Shown here piece after piece: positions 33,401 through 39,739 of a stretch of 64,000 bases of DNA. Every line of letters starts with the position of its first letter. The first letter of the stretch is position 1. The position numbers were made by a program, and so were the translations under genes. The stretch comes from Atriophallophorus winterbourni. Its lineage: Eukaryota; Platyhelminthes; Trematoda; Plagiorchiida; Microphallidae. The notes beneath the pieces were generated by a model. The model made no database searches, was not told the DNA's origin, and worked only from the letters and a program-made list of their open reading frames with translations. The DNA lies in the NCBI GenBank assembly GCA_013407085.1, contig JACCGJ010018339.1, positions 1-64,000 on the forward strand, in the 5' to 3' direction.

Positions 33401-35778
33401 TATTTACTTTTTGGACCATTGAAGCTTTGAATTACTTTGAATTTGAATCGTTATCCAAAGCTGAAAAATAGCAAATGTTGCTGCCGTCTGTTTACTGAAG
33501 AGCTCATCAACAGTTCGCGAAAGGCATCTATCAACTGGATATAGCTCATCACACTGGACTTTAAAAAATTCATCTCAAAATAAACAATGAGTTTTCGTTA
33601 GAATTATTAAGGCATACCATAATAATTTTCGCTGAATGTACATCTATTAAGGAGTTTGAAAACAACTAATAAACCTCATTTGGAACCAATAGCACTCCAA
33701 ATAATAGAATTTCTATTATTTTAGGGCATATATGCATTCTTCAGTCAGTCGTCACTGAGAAATGTGGAGCACAAATGCATCAGAAAGTTTACAATGTGAG
33801 AAAGTAGTATAAAATTATATTTAGTTAGGCGTTACAATAATCACACAAACTTTATAAGTAAATTTCAAATAGATCAAGGTTAGCATTGAATTTTTAATGA
33901 TAACGCAATTACTTCCAATCACATCAGAATTAGTATTCAAACATCGATTCTCATATGTATGTATTTCCATCACTCGCATCCTACGAACGGGTTTGTGCTG
34001 TTTCTACTCATAAAGTTAGGACAATGCCATAAGAATCCGCATACACTTGAAACAGTGGATGAATGATAAACAATTTACGCTTGTAAGCCATTGTTTGATA
34101 AGGTTAACACGCCCAACCTGTTCAATCACATTCGCATGCCTCAAAACAGTAGAGATACGGTGAATAATTTGAGCATTCAAGCCATAGTTAAATGAGATAT
34201 TCAAATATCGACGTGAAATTTATTTAATATGTTTCCAGTTTAACTTATCACTCAGTATTTTGACAGAAAGCTAGGTTTTTAAAAAAAGAGGTAATAGATT
34301 AAAAGGACAGCTTTATGGCCCACAACATCATATTGCTACTGCTTATAATCTAAAATGTGTTCGCCTCGAGTTTCAAAAATCACCATAGATACTTTCGAAA
34401 ACATTTTAATGTTATTTTAATATTATTTCTAAAAATATTCTAAAGCAGTTTCAATAGAACCGATCCGCGTGATGGCTATTGGTAATTTAGTGTGTTGGCA
34501 TAGAAAAGCTTCGCATAAATGTTGTTTACAAAGATTTTAAATAATATTTGGTCATTAATTGAATGCATAAAAAATGCCACAAGCTGTTATTACCACTAAC
34601 GACAGAAAATCACTCATCTTTGTATTGTTTGATCGCGGTGATATAAATGAATCTGTTCATTTTAGAAGACACATTTAAATACACAGGCCTTCCAATTTGA
34701 TGAGAATTCTATTTTTACTAATTCGAACACCTTAGTAAAGTGACTAAAGAACACGTCAACTAGCCGAACTGATAAATCAAATAACCTTAACTTACGCAAG
34801 CTAGAAGTAATCTATTTACGTGAAATTGATTTCTTGTAAACAGCAACCCCCAGAGAGCGATAAGACAATGTGATAAGACTATTATCAGCAGAAACACTAG
34901 GGCACCAACTTTGAATAAAGCTCTCAAAATAATTTGATTCAGAATGTAGCGCATCTACTGTGAGGAATTTCCGGGACAACAGTAAGAGCGTACCTTAAGG
35001 TCAGCGGATTGAATAATTCAGAGAAAGTTTAAATTCTATTGATCACGATAATGATGCACACAATACACACACAATACACTCAATAAACACTTGCATACAT
35101 GAAAATACATCAACTAGGTTGCGCTCATTTTAATAAATACTCTCAAAAGAAGCTGAAATAAAATATAATTTATAAATATCCTTTATATAAATTATGCACA
35201 GAAGAACTCCGATTTCACTAAAACTACATGCAATTTACCAACTCCAATTTTTCCGCTGAATGTGCAGCCATTAGTGTAGGTTTCGAAGACACATCGTCCT
35301 TACTTTCTGAACTTCTGAAAGTAATATAAGGTAAATCGATGACATACAGATTTTCCTTCTTGTGATAGCCAATGGAGTCTACAAACGCTTTAGCTGAGCC
35401 GAAATTTTCACAGCTGAAGACATGTAGCTCATTATTGTTTCCAAATTGTCCCACAATCCTAAAGAGTACTAAATACTGGAACTGAAATCTTTCCATTGGG
35501 TTCATAATAGCTGCTTCGTTCCTCAGTGATTGCCAATCAAACGATTCAACCGTTTTCTTTTAAAACACATATACAATCCTCAGAAGCATACTTTAGTTTT
35601 TTCGAGTTTAACTCGCATTCCTCGTTTATCCATTTTTACTGTACAAGCAGTTTCTTCTAGCCTATCGGAATTTAACAAGTGTTCTAGTTGTCTAAAAACA
35701 TCCTCTGGCTTCAGTACATGTTCTCCTTCAACAAAGCTTGCAATATGATGGATTTGAAAAACATCTCTTATTTCGGGT
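9213..35778 (-). CDS. EPS8-like: EPS8-like actin regulator (PTB, SH3, SAM-like), multi-exon, 5' incomplete
   Basis: Minus-strand exons in transcript order are 35778-35592, 35521-35239, 32652-32526, 24306-23967, (one exon not found), 20895-20838, 16333-16261, 16161-16086, 14456-13712, 12871-12682, 9636-9518 and 9415-9213. The joined domains match EPS8 order: PTB, helical middle part, central conserved block, linker, SH3, Ser/Pro/Gln-rich region, SAM-like effector domain. EPS8 proteins cap and bundle actin filaments and couple receptor tyrosine kinases to Rac through Abi and Sos. Most adjoining phases agree across introns of up to 8 kb, which is strong evidence for one gene. Exceptions are a one-base mismatch between the two PTB exons and the missing exon before 20895. 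The introns are filled with retroelements and hammerhead repeats. The start codon was not found. Confidence 0.85.
9518..9636 (-). CDS. EPS8-like: EPS8-like exon: rest of SAM-like domain
   Basis: The acceptor is ATGCTTTCTTGCAG. It codes AISNLRGFKGMDLYTMSREQ, then LAEHVGQDRVEEIFYAF. This is the SLxxLxGxxLFxLxxxEL half of the domain. The first base completes a Lys codon from the exon above. It either stops at TGA (9513-9515) or splices at a weak GTTGAA donor into 9415-9213, whose phase fits. Confidence 0.8.
9843..10560 (-). mobile_element. CR1-like LINE relic, RT C-terminal half
   Basis: A 208-codon frame (10490-9864) lacks the catalytic box but has the thumb/C-terminal region. It reads VEYFTQAWVPWLGKDIELLD, then LQLAFRILH, PHSRLDIRRNIFSVRICFNW. 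The PHSRLxxRRxxFSVRVCFxWN signature recurs at 13240-13560, 25320-27290 and 55040-57880, which therefore belong to one CR1-like family (here called E). It lies upstream of the last two EPS8-like exons, within an intron. Confidence 0.75.
11080..12060 (+). mobile_element. LINE relic (family C), frame-shifted RT
   Basis: Fragments in order are LFNKTVDRNNYRVIPLLNFA (from 11389), LQEVAW, FTDDAAIITHSKSD (from 11749, in the position of the LLFADDAAIxAHS box), HHFIFLGSNVADNLSLDTEI and DKRIRRAF (to about 11985). The last block is identical in kind to that at 17902 and 38270. Stops and frameshifts are frequent, so it is an old copy within an EPS8-like intron. Confidence 0.65.
12165..12420 (-). repeat. 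Hammerhead-bearing repeat, single reverse copy
   Basis: On the minus strand the order is: a GATTGAACAGG segment, a TGCAACCTGTTTACCA-like segment, CTGTCCCTAC, the hammerhead motif, then GGAAATGAATGCAAATG. The same order is found in the arrays at 22.8 and 30.6 kb. It lies in the intron between the EPS8-like exons at 12682 and 9636. Confidence 0.7.
12219..12262 (-). ncRNA. Hammerhead ribozyme motif (A13 changed)
   Basis: Minus strand: stem I CTAC/GTAG, core CTGATGA, stem II GTGC-AAGCA-GCAC (perfect), then GGAA where GAAA is expected, CCGGTC and the 3' strand of stem I. All parts are in the type I hammerhead order. The substitution at A13 should abolish or strongly reduce cleavage in this copy. 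Confidence 0.65.
12604..12642 (+). repeat. 38-base motif shared with 14547-14586
   Basis: AGTGGTGTGTAAGGGATGGG is followed by GATGTGAGCAACACA. The copy in the next intron has the same first 20 bases and GATCTGAGCACCACA. Its function is unknown. Confidence 0.5.
12682..12871 (-). CDS. EPS8-like: EPS8-like exon: start of SAM-like effector domain
   Basis: The acceptor is GATTTTATTAG and the donor CAA/GTAAGC. It codes TMTRELRERLSKMREGGGNG and later HATKEDVAEWLVAHKFPA. The latter corresponds to the EDVKTWLxxKGF helix that opens the EPS8 C-terminal actin-binding domain. Phases agree with both neighbours. Confidence 0.83.
13240..13560 (+). mobile_element. CR1-like (family E) C-terminal fragment
   Basis: It encodes ISVRVCFTWNSLPSTVAHSA and LHQFKTKFVHEACL, the conserved C-terminal block of CR1-like RTs. 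No RT catalytic box is present. It sits close to the donor side of the exon at 13712. Confidence 0.65.
13712..14456 (-). CDS. EPS8-like: EPS8-like exon: SH3 second half and disordered region
   Basis: The acceptor is ATTTTTCTACAG and the donor CAA/GTAAGT. It begins VLDSTNVDWWLVRDPSGVEG, the distal-loop double tryptophan and G strand of SH3, which binds proline ligands (PxxDY type in EPS8). A long Ser/Thr/Pro-rich tract follows, with a run of six to seven glutamines near 14026-14048, then LLSPEELQGIMKNI. Reading past 13712 is intronic; an ATG/GAT microsatellite there gives a meaningless poly-Ile stretch. Confidence 0.85.
14547..14586 (+). repeat. 38-base motif, second copy
   Basis: This is the partner of 12604-12642, on the same strand and in the neighbouring EPS8-like intron. 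Confidence 0.5.
14905..15960 (-). mobile_element. LINE relic (family C), RT 3' part
   Basis: Minus-strand pieces include YLGSTKISL near 15610, NAVIYGNETPINHAKHKRKL near 15470, FHLRAIRHILN, EDLLYGELKSKS, VQLRYKDF and finally MYIHGQHRPKEPNK. These are the NALLYGSETW, LRTIRRILN and LLYGEL..GRP.LRYKD signatures of family C. The 3' end is AACCCAACAAAT, near the usual CAA-rich tail. It lies in the EPS8-like intron between 16086 and 14456. Confidence 0.75.
16086..16161 (-). CDS. EPS8-like: EPS8-like exon: SH3, first half
   Basis: The acceptor is TTGTTCTTTCAG and the donor AAA/GTAAGT. It codes LYTVTTRHVGSKPQELSAA, then PGTVVK. This is the ALYDY strand and RT loop of an SH3 domain, with the ELS motif retained. 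The usual ALYDY is changed to LYTV. Confidence 0.82.
16261..16333 (-). CDS. EPS8-like: EPS8-like exon (linker before SH3)
   Basis: The acceptor is CACAACTAG and the donor AGT/GTAAGT. It codes PSPMEQITMTTKDTGRTYG, then SSEG. Both ends are in phase with the neighbouring exons. Confidence 0.72.
16715..16995 (+). repeat. LTR-like dispersed repeat, copy 1
   Basis: It shares order and many words with 27385-27735: GATATGCAATTC, ACGTGGCGAG, AAGTGACAACCGG, GATAAAAGG and a GTTGA-rich end. The other copy has a TATA-like box and an AATAAA, so both could be solo LTRs. No coding part was found next to either. Confidence 0.45.
17850..18575 (+). mobile_element. LINE (family C) 3' part with (CAA)n tail
   Basis: A 166-codon open frame (17902-18402) reads MEIDKRIGRATVILSRL, NALLYGSETCTIHARHERKL, LRTIRRILN, FTLLRQRRLRWLGHVYRM, DLLYGDLKSGTRQLGRPHL and KRDLKALVI. 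The UTR ends CCGAAGGAGGCC plus CAACAACAACAACA. This is the best preserved 3' half of the family in the window. The RT palm is missing, so it is 5' truncated. Confidence 0.8.
18576..20530 (+). mobile_element. CR1-like LINE relic: ORF1-like and endonuclease parts
   Basis: The first part codes CYVCVRCRAKCLHDADTFES and ENMMARFELSIRLVEEILAK, a cysteine-rich and helical ORF1-type protein. RPxLLKVxLK-like text follows (HPRLLKVKLKCEADIENVLL) near 19210. From about 19950 it codes endonuclease text: NSPDLITVTETW-like, DTLRRDRDGIGGGVSLYCHK and RLKINSI. RT is not present downstream. It directly follows the (CAA)n tail of the previous element. Confidence 0.65.
20838..20895 (-). CDS. EPS8-like: EPS8-like micro-exon (linker)
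   Basis: The acceptor is TATCTCCCCTCAG and the donor CAT/GTAAGT. Its 58 bases code RPHVVVKRSPSFDSVPPRP. Its last base (T) plus the first two bases of the exon at 16333 give a Ser codon. It is a proline- and serine-rich linker with no fold of its own. Confidence 0.7.
20896..22370. other. EPS8-like intron, unassigned
   Basis: No protein or repeat was recognised with confidence. An EPS8-like exon carrying the FxPxFxxGW stretch should lie somewhere between 20896 and 23966 on the minus strand. A possible exon at 21644-21703 has fitting phases but no convincing residues. Confidence 0.3.
22389..22700 (+). CDS. Small basic protein, unassigned, single exon
   Basis: The ATG at 22389 gives 103 codons, MNTSYIRNNFNIVHIYPRVI through KAKPGSLTHSTQFKLVKLLQ to ITRRHPFLARLRKQPVNGL and TAA. 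It is rich in Lys/Arg with no membrane segment. An AATAAA follows at about 22713. The N-terminus could be a mitochondrial presequence and the rest resembles a small ribosomal or RNA-binding protein, but I do not recognise the family. It lies inside an EPS8-like intron on the opposite strand. It may be a nested gene or a retrocopy. Its codon use looks coding, unlike its surroundings. Confidence 0.5.
   Translation: MNTSYIRNNFNIVHIYPRVICTVKAKPGSLTHSTQFKLVKLLQPRKGKKHFDTKIIRNSSHRLDWRADSTGGTVIGRIKLGNVGITRRHPFLARLRKQPVNGL
22863..22906 (-). ncRNA. Hammerhead ribozyme motif (reverse)
   Basis: The core CTGATGA and GAAAC are both intact. Stem II is GTTC-AAACA-GCAC with one mismatch. The cleavage triplet is changed to ATT and stem I is weak. 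Confidence 0.55.
22936..22975 (+). ncRNA. Hammerhead ribozyme motif, decayed
   Basis: CTGATGA and GTGC are present, but the second strand of stem II and the GAAA element are lost. Confidence 0.4.
23159..23198 (+). ncRNA. Hammerhead ribozyme motif, stems I and III intact
   Basis: Stem I is CCTAC/GTAGG (perfect). The GAAACCGGTC block is intact with cleavage expected after its last C. The first core element reads CTGATCG instead of CTGATGA, so this copy should be inactive. Confidence 0.6.
23240..23960. other. EPS8-like intron, unassigned
   Basis: Nothing recognised. Short ORFs on both strands have no domain text. Confidence 0.3.
23967..24306 (-). CDS. EPS8-like: EPS8-like exon: central conserved block
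   Basis: The acceptor is TTGCAATCTCAG and the donor ATC/GTAAGT. It codes PSPPTPAELIETVRNVKYAF, later IFIRLMNTVQWL, VVDVIEPLLNRETIDTIL and WRSLGPNWNKP. In EPS8 the same order is PPxxEFxDxFQKxKxxxNLL, LVHFLF, SPLLxxxxIDxL and LWxSLGxxW. The first two bases complete the Asn codon left open by the preceding exon. The tryptophan-rich FxPxFxxGW stretch that should follow is not in this exon. Confidence 0.88.
24310..25310. other. EPS8-like intron, unassigned
   Basis: AT-rich, with no recognisable coding or repeat structure. The 97-codon plus-strand ORF at 24637-24930 has no family signature. Confidence 0.3.
25320..27290 (+). mobile_element. CR1-like LINE relic (family E) with nested C-terminal copy
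   Basis: The linker text ADELTDAVKDIADALAASYA (near 25370) resumes after an insert with VESLSDVDVNPTVMRKHL (25858). DILKSCKLELCGPLCDLF, NYRPVTLLSLVSKVLE (near 26108), QKQHGFRKTYSCLTKLL, the motif A region and LVLFAEDVKIW (from 26570) follow, the last in place of FADD. It ends in the PHSRLNCRR C-terminus near 27230. At least five frame changes are present. This is an old copy. Confidence 0.75.
25440..25815 (+). mobile_element. CR1-like C-terminal/3' UTR copy nested in the relic
   Basis: It codes GDLILLFDLLHTVDHPL, then WDTLPPHII, LNMFKAELDKYIST and the 3' UTR, ending TTGAATTACTTTGAA. The fragment at 33190-33450 has the same text and the same terminal word. Because the host linker continues on the far side, this is a separate insertion. 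Confidence 0.6.
27385..27735 (+). repeat. LTR-like dispersed repeat, copy 2
   Basis: This is the partner of 16715-16995. It has a TATA-like CATATATAAG at 27562 and an AATAAA at 27603 in the same orientation, the spacing expected of an LTR promoter and poly(A) site. No tRNA primer site or gag was seen. Confidence 0.45.
27740..30565. other. EPS8-like intron, mostly unassigned
   Basis: No retroelement proteins were recognised. On the minus strand 28160-27850 is open in two overlapping frames with coding-like text (SKSTLHHKSAGSILRTNV; RYHTIDSLHYFDPNAYYRRQ). No good splice pair joins them to the EPS8-like exons, so no gene is called. Confidence 0.3.
30699..30740 (-). ncRNA. Hammerhead ribozyme motif (reverse)
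   Basis: The core CTGATGA is intact. Stem II is GCGC-TGACA-GCAC with one mismatch. G12 is replaced (AAAAC). The target site is TGTC. Confidence 0.5.
30804..30850 (+). ncRNA. Hammerhead ribozyme motif (G12 lost)
   Basis: CCTAC, CTGATGA and stem II GTGC-AAAAA-GCAC are perfect. AAACCGATC follows directly, so the G of GAAA is missing. Confidence 0.6.
31036..31082 (+). ncRNA. Hammerhead ribozyme motif, decayed
   Basis: CCCTAC then CTGATAA (G to A in the core), GTGC-AGACA-GCA, GAAT and ATGTC are in the right order, with several changes. Confidence 0.5.
31261..31308 (+). ncRNA. Hammerhead ribozyme motif, decayed 3' half
   Basis: CCCTAC, CTGATGA and GTGC-AAACA-GC are intact. The following GAAA is replaced by AAAT and the cleavage site by GAGC. 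Confidence 0.5.
31620..32450 (+). mobile_element. LINE relic (family C), strongly decayed
   Basis: Traces in order are STIVNTHSLNMKLIERLAKQ, a HRIxRISWMDKLTNA segment (from 31898), LQSMQNLLRQCRSR, NSSIPEDQIYYALKLKS, then GRPRVW. The tail is AACAACAAAAACAACAACC near 32430. The order and the CAA-rich end identify family C despite many stops. Confidence 0.65.
32526..32652 (-). CDS. EPS8-like: EPS8-like exon: helical segment
   Basis: The acceptor is TGTTTCAAAG and the donor AAA/GTAAGT. It codes HFQMLNKCIHSIENVEKRL, then EKAIKKRAASQE. This corresponds to the LNHxxDDIExFxxRLQKA helix of EPS8 proteins. It starts in phase 0 and ends after one base of a codon, matching the next exon exactly. Confidence 0.85.
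33190..33450 (+). mobile_element. CR1-like C-terminal/3' end fragment
   Basis: Text in different frames includes a CPHISFAQQA-like segment, LNMFKAELDKYML-like and a UTR ending TTTGAATTACTTTGAA. It is closely related to 25610-25820. It lies between EPS8-like exons 35239 and 32652. Confidence 0.6.
33925..34135 (-). repeat. Hammerhead-bearing repeat, reverse single unit
   Basis: On the minus strand it has GTGATTGAACAGGTTGG, GGCTTACAAGCG, the CCACTGTTTCAAGTGTATGC word, a hammerhead remnant (34020-33980) and GGAAATACATACATATGAG. Confidence 0.65.
33980..34020 (-). ncRNA. Hammerhead ribozyme motif, degraded
   Basis: CCTAA/GTAGG would form a partial stem I. The core reads CTTTATGA, stem II is GTAG-AAACA-GCAC, and G12 is missing. 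It is recognisable only by comparison with other copies. Confidence 0.4.
34140..35235. other. EPS8-like intron, unassigned
   Basis: AT-rich, with a small ACACACAATACAC microsatellite near 35060. No coding or repeat text was recognised. Confidence 0.3.
35239..35521 (-). CDS. EPS8-like: EPS8-like exon: PTB domain, second half
   Basis: It codes NEAAIMNPMERFQFQYLVLF, then RIVGQFGNNNELHVFSCENF. This is the beta strands and the HLFQC-like strand of the PTB fold, followed by SAKAFVDSI. The donor is TTG/GTAAAT in phase 0, which fits the next exon. The acceptor after CACTGAG leaves one extra base relative to the preceding exon, so either the junction is non-canonical or there is a one-base error or mutation. 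Confidence 0.8.
35592..35778 (-). CDS. EPS8-like: EPS8-like exon: PTB domain, first half
   Basis: The acceptor is ACATTTTTAAG and the donor AAA/GTATGC. It codes FQIHHIASFVEGEHVL, then PEDVFRQLEHLL and a basic strand KMDKRGMRVKLEKTK. This resembles YxVEHLTTFVL and the following helix of EPS8-type PTB domains. It begins at codon position 3, so at least one coding exon lies upstream. Confidence 0.8.
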
Positions 35779-35799
35779 CTTAAAAATGTAAGCAATCAA

Positions 35800-36690
35800 A
35801 TTATTTATTTACTCAGAATATTCATCCATGATAATTTCATGAAGATCTTAAATCCGTGCGTGTTAGTTCATTCTAACTTATAAATGATTAAAACACGAAA
35901 AGGTCAAATTTATCAATGAAATTTAAAAGATTAAGAATGATAAAATCAATGGTGAGAATCCTCACAAAAACAATCATCAGATCATACCTGGTTTTAAATG
36001 TATGTATTCTCACCTGACATTTTCATAGGTGAAAATATTGCACCGGAATAAATTGGGGTGGAGTATATCGATCCACGCCGAATATTTTAACTGATTATGC
36101 ACAATTTCTGCTTTATATATATATTTAACGCTATTGTCTACTGCATCTGGGAACCAGGGAACTGCTTGCTGCTTGTGAGTCTGTATGGCCTGTGGGTGTT
36201 CACGATTGTCACATCAAAATTCAAGTCCCGGTTTTTTTAAAATCGAAAAAGGAATCTCCTAAATTTCTTTGAATATTCAGTTTGAGAATTGTGATAATGA
36301 ATGTGGTTAACATTATTATCAAACTCAGAGCTTTAAGCTGTTCAGTTCGGTTCAGTTTGAACATAACAGTAGATGTCTAACCAGCCATTCGTGCGTCAGA
36401 GCATTTCCTTCGTTGGAAAGCGCAGAGGAGAACCCACCACTGTTGAAAAGATTGTTGTTTATTTTTGTCTGTTTAAAATCTTCGACAATTGCGACGCCAA
36501 GAGATTATCGGCATTATATATACGACCACTTCGTGATAACCAATGCTGGAAAAGTAACCAGCTGATTCTCTTCCCAAGCACGGTTAGATGTAGGCTGAAG
36601 AAGGATGTTTTATAAAAAAAACAGTAAATCTGGCATTTAAATTCTCATCGATACAAAGCCTAAAAGGTGATCTTCCAAATATTGCACAGC
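35800..36690. other. Region upstream of first detected EPS8-like exon
   Basis: Missing 5' exons of the EPS8-like gene should lie here or beyond. The plus-strand ORF at 36373-36615 (MSNQPFVRQSISFVGKRRGE) has no recognised family. No promoter was identified. Confidence 0.3.
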
Positions 36691-36895
36691 AAGTAAAGGG
36701 TGTATTCAGATAATAACTTTCCACAGTTGCGGTCGAAATCCTGCTTGAATCTCGCGACGGATTTGTAGGATATAAGTTCTTCTGGAATAATGTTCAAGAA
36801 ATTCACCACAATAAGGCAGACAAAATAGTCTGTTATATTTTTACATGAAACCAAACATTTCAAACACAATATTTCTCTTTCAATAATGAATTAAA
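36690..36895 (-). mobile_element. CR1-like (family A) C-terminal fragment
   Basis: Minus-strand text VVNFLNIIPEELISYKSVAR and FKQDFDRNCGKLLSEYT parallels the C-terminus of the copy at 9-902 (VVNFWNKLPEELIS, FKQDLDRDWGKLFSDY). A single fragment without catalytic boxes. Confidence 0.75.
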
Positions 36896-36899
36896 ACGT

Positions 36900-37555
36900 T
36901 TATTTTAAACAGAAATTGGCGAGAATTCAGAATATAAATGATACCAAGGTGCATAAAAACCGAAAGATTATTAATTAGGCTCACAACCACAGCACTAATA
37001 TTGTACACGCAGTTTCTGATTGGATAAATGTGATGTTAACCGCTTTTTTTATCTAGCATCGGGTATAAGATTCTACTCGACGAAAGTCCGGATAACATTT
37101 TGGCGTTGTAGTGTGTAAAGTTTTTAAGCGAAAGAGATATTTTTAAGCAAAAGTAGGTGGTTTACCATTTGCTTTCCATCGAAAAAATTCTGAAACATTT
37201 ATCATCTTGTCAATCACCCACATTCCTGTGCAAATTAAACTGAACTGAATAAGGTGAATACCTTCAGAATTAGGTTTATTTAGTTTTGGGGAAGTTTTTA
37301 TGCAGTACATTATGTTAAACAATGGAGCAACTGTCAAACAGGCACAGGAAACATTTCTTCGTAACAGAGCCATTTCACAACCGATTGTTGCTTGATTAAA
37401 GTCATCAAGTTGCTAATATAAACAGTTTTACAAAAGCAACGAAGCAGTAGTAGTATTATTGGCATAGTTGAAATATGGAGACATTTCGCAAATTTTTTAT
37501 TATCTGTTATGCACTTCGATAACAAGTGAGGACTCTAAGCCAAGTTGATCCCAAT
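36900..37555. other. Unassigned stretch
   Basis: No domain, repeat or splice-supported exon recognised. Confidence 0.25.
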
Positions 37556-37559
37556 GTTC

Positions 37560-39660
37560 ACTGTCCAACAACGTAGAATTGATGTTGGCTTCCTTCGGTC
37601 GCTGTCTACCATGAATGTGCATCACAATCGCATTAATTTTCATGTTCTACATCTTTTCGAATGACTTGACGGTCCAATTTTGAAGGAAAAATCTCTCCTG
37701 CATCCTTCACAACGATAAGCAGAACACGGTCGATCGGCGACAGGTGCACGCCGCGATCTGCTTTCCAGCAGCCAAGATGTGTATCTGCTTCACCTCAGCA
37801 TGCACACGACCCTTTACACAATGCCACTAATGTGAGTGGTAAAGAGCACGTTTTTCCCAACTCGCGGGTCAATGCCAAGAGCTTTTATATCTATTTTGCA
37901 AACGTTTTTGTACCGCTGGTGCGGTATGCCCATTGGTCGACTTCCTGATTTCGAAATACTATCATTGTTCATTCTGTAGACATGGTCAAGTGAATGCAGG
38001 CGACGCTGTCGTAGTAGGGTGAATATGCTCAGTACACCAGCTTTAGTCACTTTGTCCATCCAAGATATTTTAAAGATACGACAGATGTTTCGTAAATAAA
38101 AATCATTCAGCTGTCGTTCGCGTCTCGCGTCGGCAGTTCGGGTTTTACTGCTGTATAGTTAAGCATTTGGTAGGCACGCGCTGTATACCATCATCTTTCT
38201 CTTTACAGTCAACTTGTAGTTACATCAAACAAATGCGTTAAATCGGAAAACATTGACAGCTGCTTTGCCAATCCGCTTATCAATCGCCGTGTCTAGCGAT
38301 ATGTTTTTCGCAATAGTTGAACCAATATATGTGAAATGATGTACGGTTTCAAGCTGACAATTTCCATCAGTGATTAATTTAGGCGATACAATCCCTTGAC
38401 CAAGGACTTTGATCTTGCTCATTTTGATTGTTAGCCCAAAGTTTTTCATGCCGACAAAAAACAGTTCATTAGCAACTGGATGTGTCCTTGGGAGTGAGCA
38501 ATAATGGCTTCATCTTCGGCAAACAGCAGGTCACGGATTAGCACATCACGTGCCTTGGTTTGTGATCTTAACCGGTTCAGGTCTAACAGCTTGCCATCAC
38601 TTCGTATGTAGGTAAATGCCTTCTGTACTCGACATGTAAACGTGCTTCGGAAGCAAAGCAAAGAAAATGCCGAACAGCGTGGAAGCAAAACCACACCCTT
38701 GTTTGAAGCCTCAGCGAATTTTATATGTTTCTCAAATGAGGCCTTAAAAATTGTCTGAACCCTTCGCATCTGAGTGAAAACAAATATTGAGTTTCAGCAG
38801 TGTTGTAGTTGAGCTTACCAGATCAAGCATTTTGAAAAGACCCTCTCTGCTGACGTGGTCGAATGCCTCCGTTAAATCAATAAAAACAGCATATAATAAC
38901 TTACGCTGTTCCCAACACTTTTCTTGAATTTGTCTCAGGAAGAAGATCGAGTAAACGGTTGATCTTCCCCTGCGGAAAGCAACATTGAGATTAGGAGTAC
39001 ATTCTATCGCCCAAAACTTGTAGCCGGATCTGTAAGACTTTCAAAAATAATTTGCTTACAACATTCAGAAGGGAGATTCCTCCGTAATTATTGCAGTCGC
39101 CACTACCACCCTTATTCTCAAATTACGTGATGATCTCTGCGGCTCGCATGTCATGTTTCACGCACTCCTCATGCCAGCAATAAGAAAACAAATGTTAATT
39201 AGTCTGTTATATAGCTGTTTTAAAGCATTTGATGAACTGAGATGAAACTCTGTCGTCACTAGGGGCCTTCCAATTCGCTAAGCGGTCGATTGCTATATTG
39301 AGATCTTCGATAGTAGTGGGAGTACATAGATGTTCAATGGTTGGCAACTGCTCAACATTTTGAATTACATACGGTAAAACCATAATGTACCTAGAGTATA
39401 GAGAGGAGAAGAGCTCTACCCATCTTTTCATCTGTTGAGTTTCGTCGACAATCGAGTTACCAGATACCGAAATAATAAGATCCCTCTTTAAATTTGTTCA
39501 TACCGATTGCTCTCTTGATCACATCGGGCATACCGGGAAAATGTCCAGTATCCGCAGTTTTTTGGACACTGAGGCTAATTTTAGTCAAATAGTTATTTTT
39601 ACACCCTTTGCAGTCTGTTCGAACATATTTCTAGCTGCTTTTAGATGTCATATGTTTTCA
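37560..39660 (-). mobile_element. LINE (family C), longest copy, 5' truncated
   Basis: On the minus strand the pieces run from RT fingers to the 3' end. They include PTTIEDLNIAIDRLANWKAP (near 39310), an NNYGGISLLNVV-like segment, KLLYAVFIDLTEAFDHVSRE (motif A, from about 38905), then LLFAEDEAIIAHSQGHI (near 38530). Next come GLTIKMSKIKVLGQG, FTYIGSTIAKNISLDTAIDK, RLHSLDHVYRMNN and GRPHQRYKN-like text. The 3' UTR reaches AAGGAAGCCAACATCAA near 37570. Frames change several times, and the catalytic box is AEDE rather than ADD. Confidence 0.75.
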
Positions 39661-39739
39661 TCTGTTGGCATTTTTCCAAGCAGATGCAACTGACTTCGGG
39701 TAAATTACTGTTGTACTAGGATCACGAGCAGGAAGAATC

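Noticed and set aside
36373..36615. 80-codon plus-strand ORF
   Set aside because: No family, splice or repeat evidence; could be chance.
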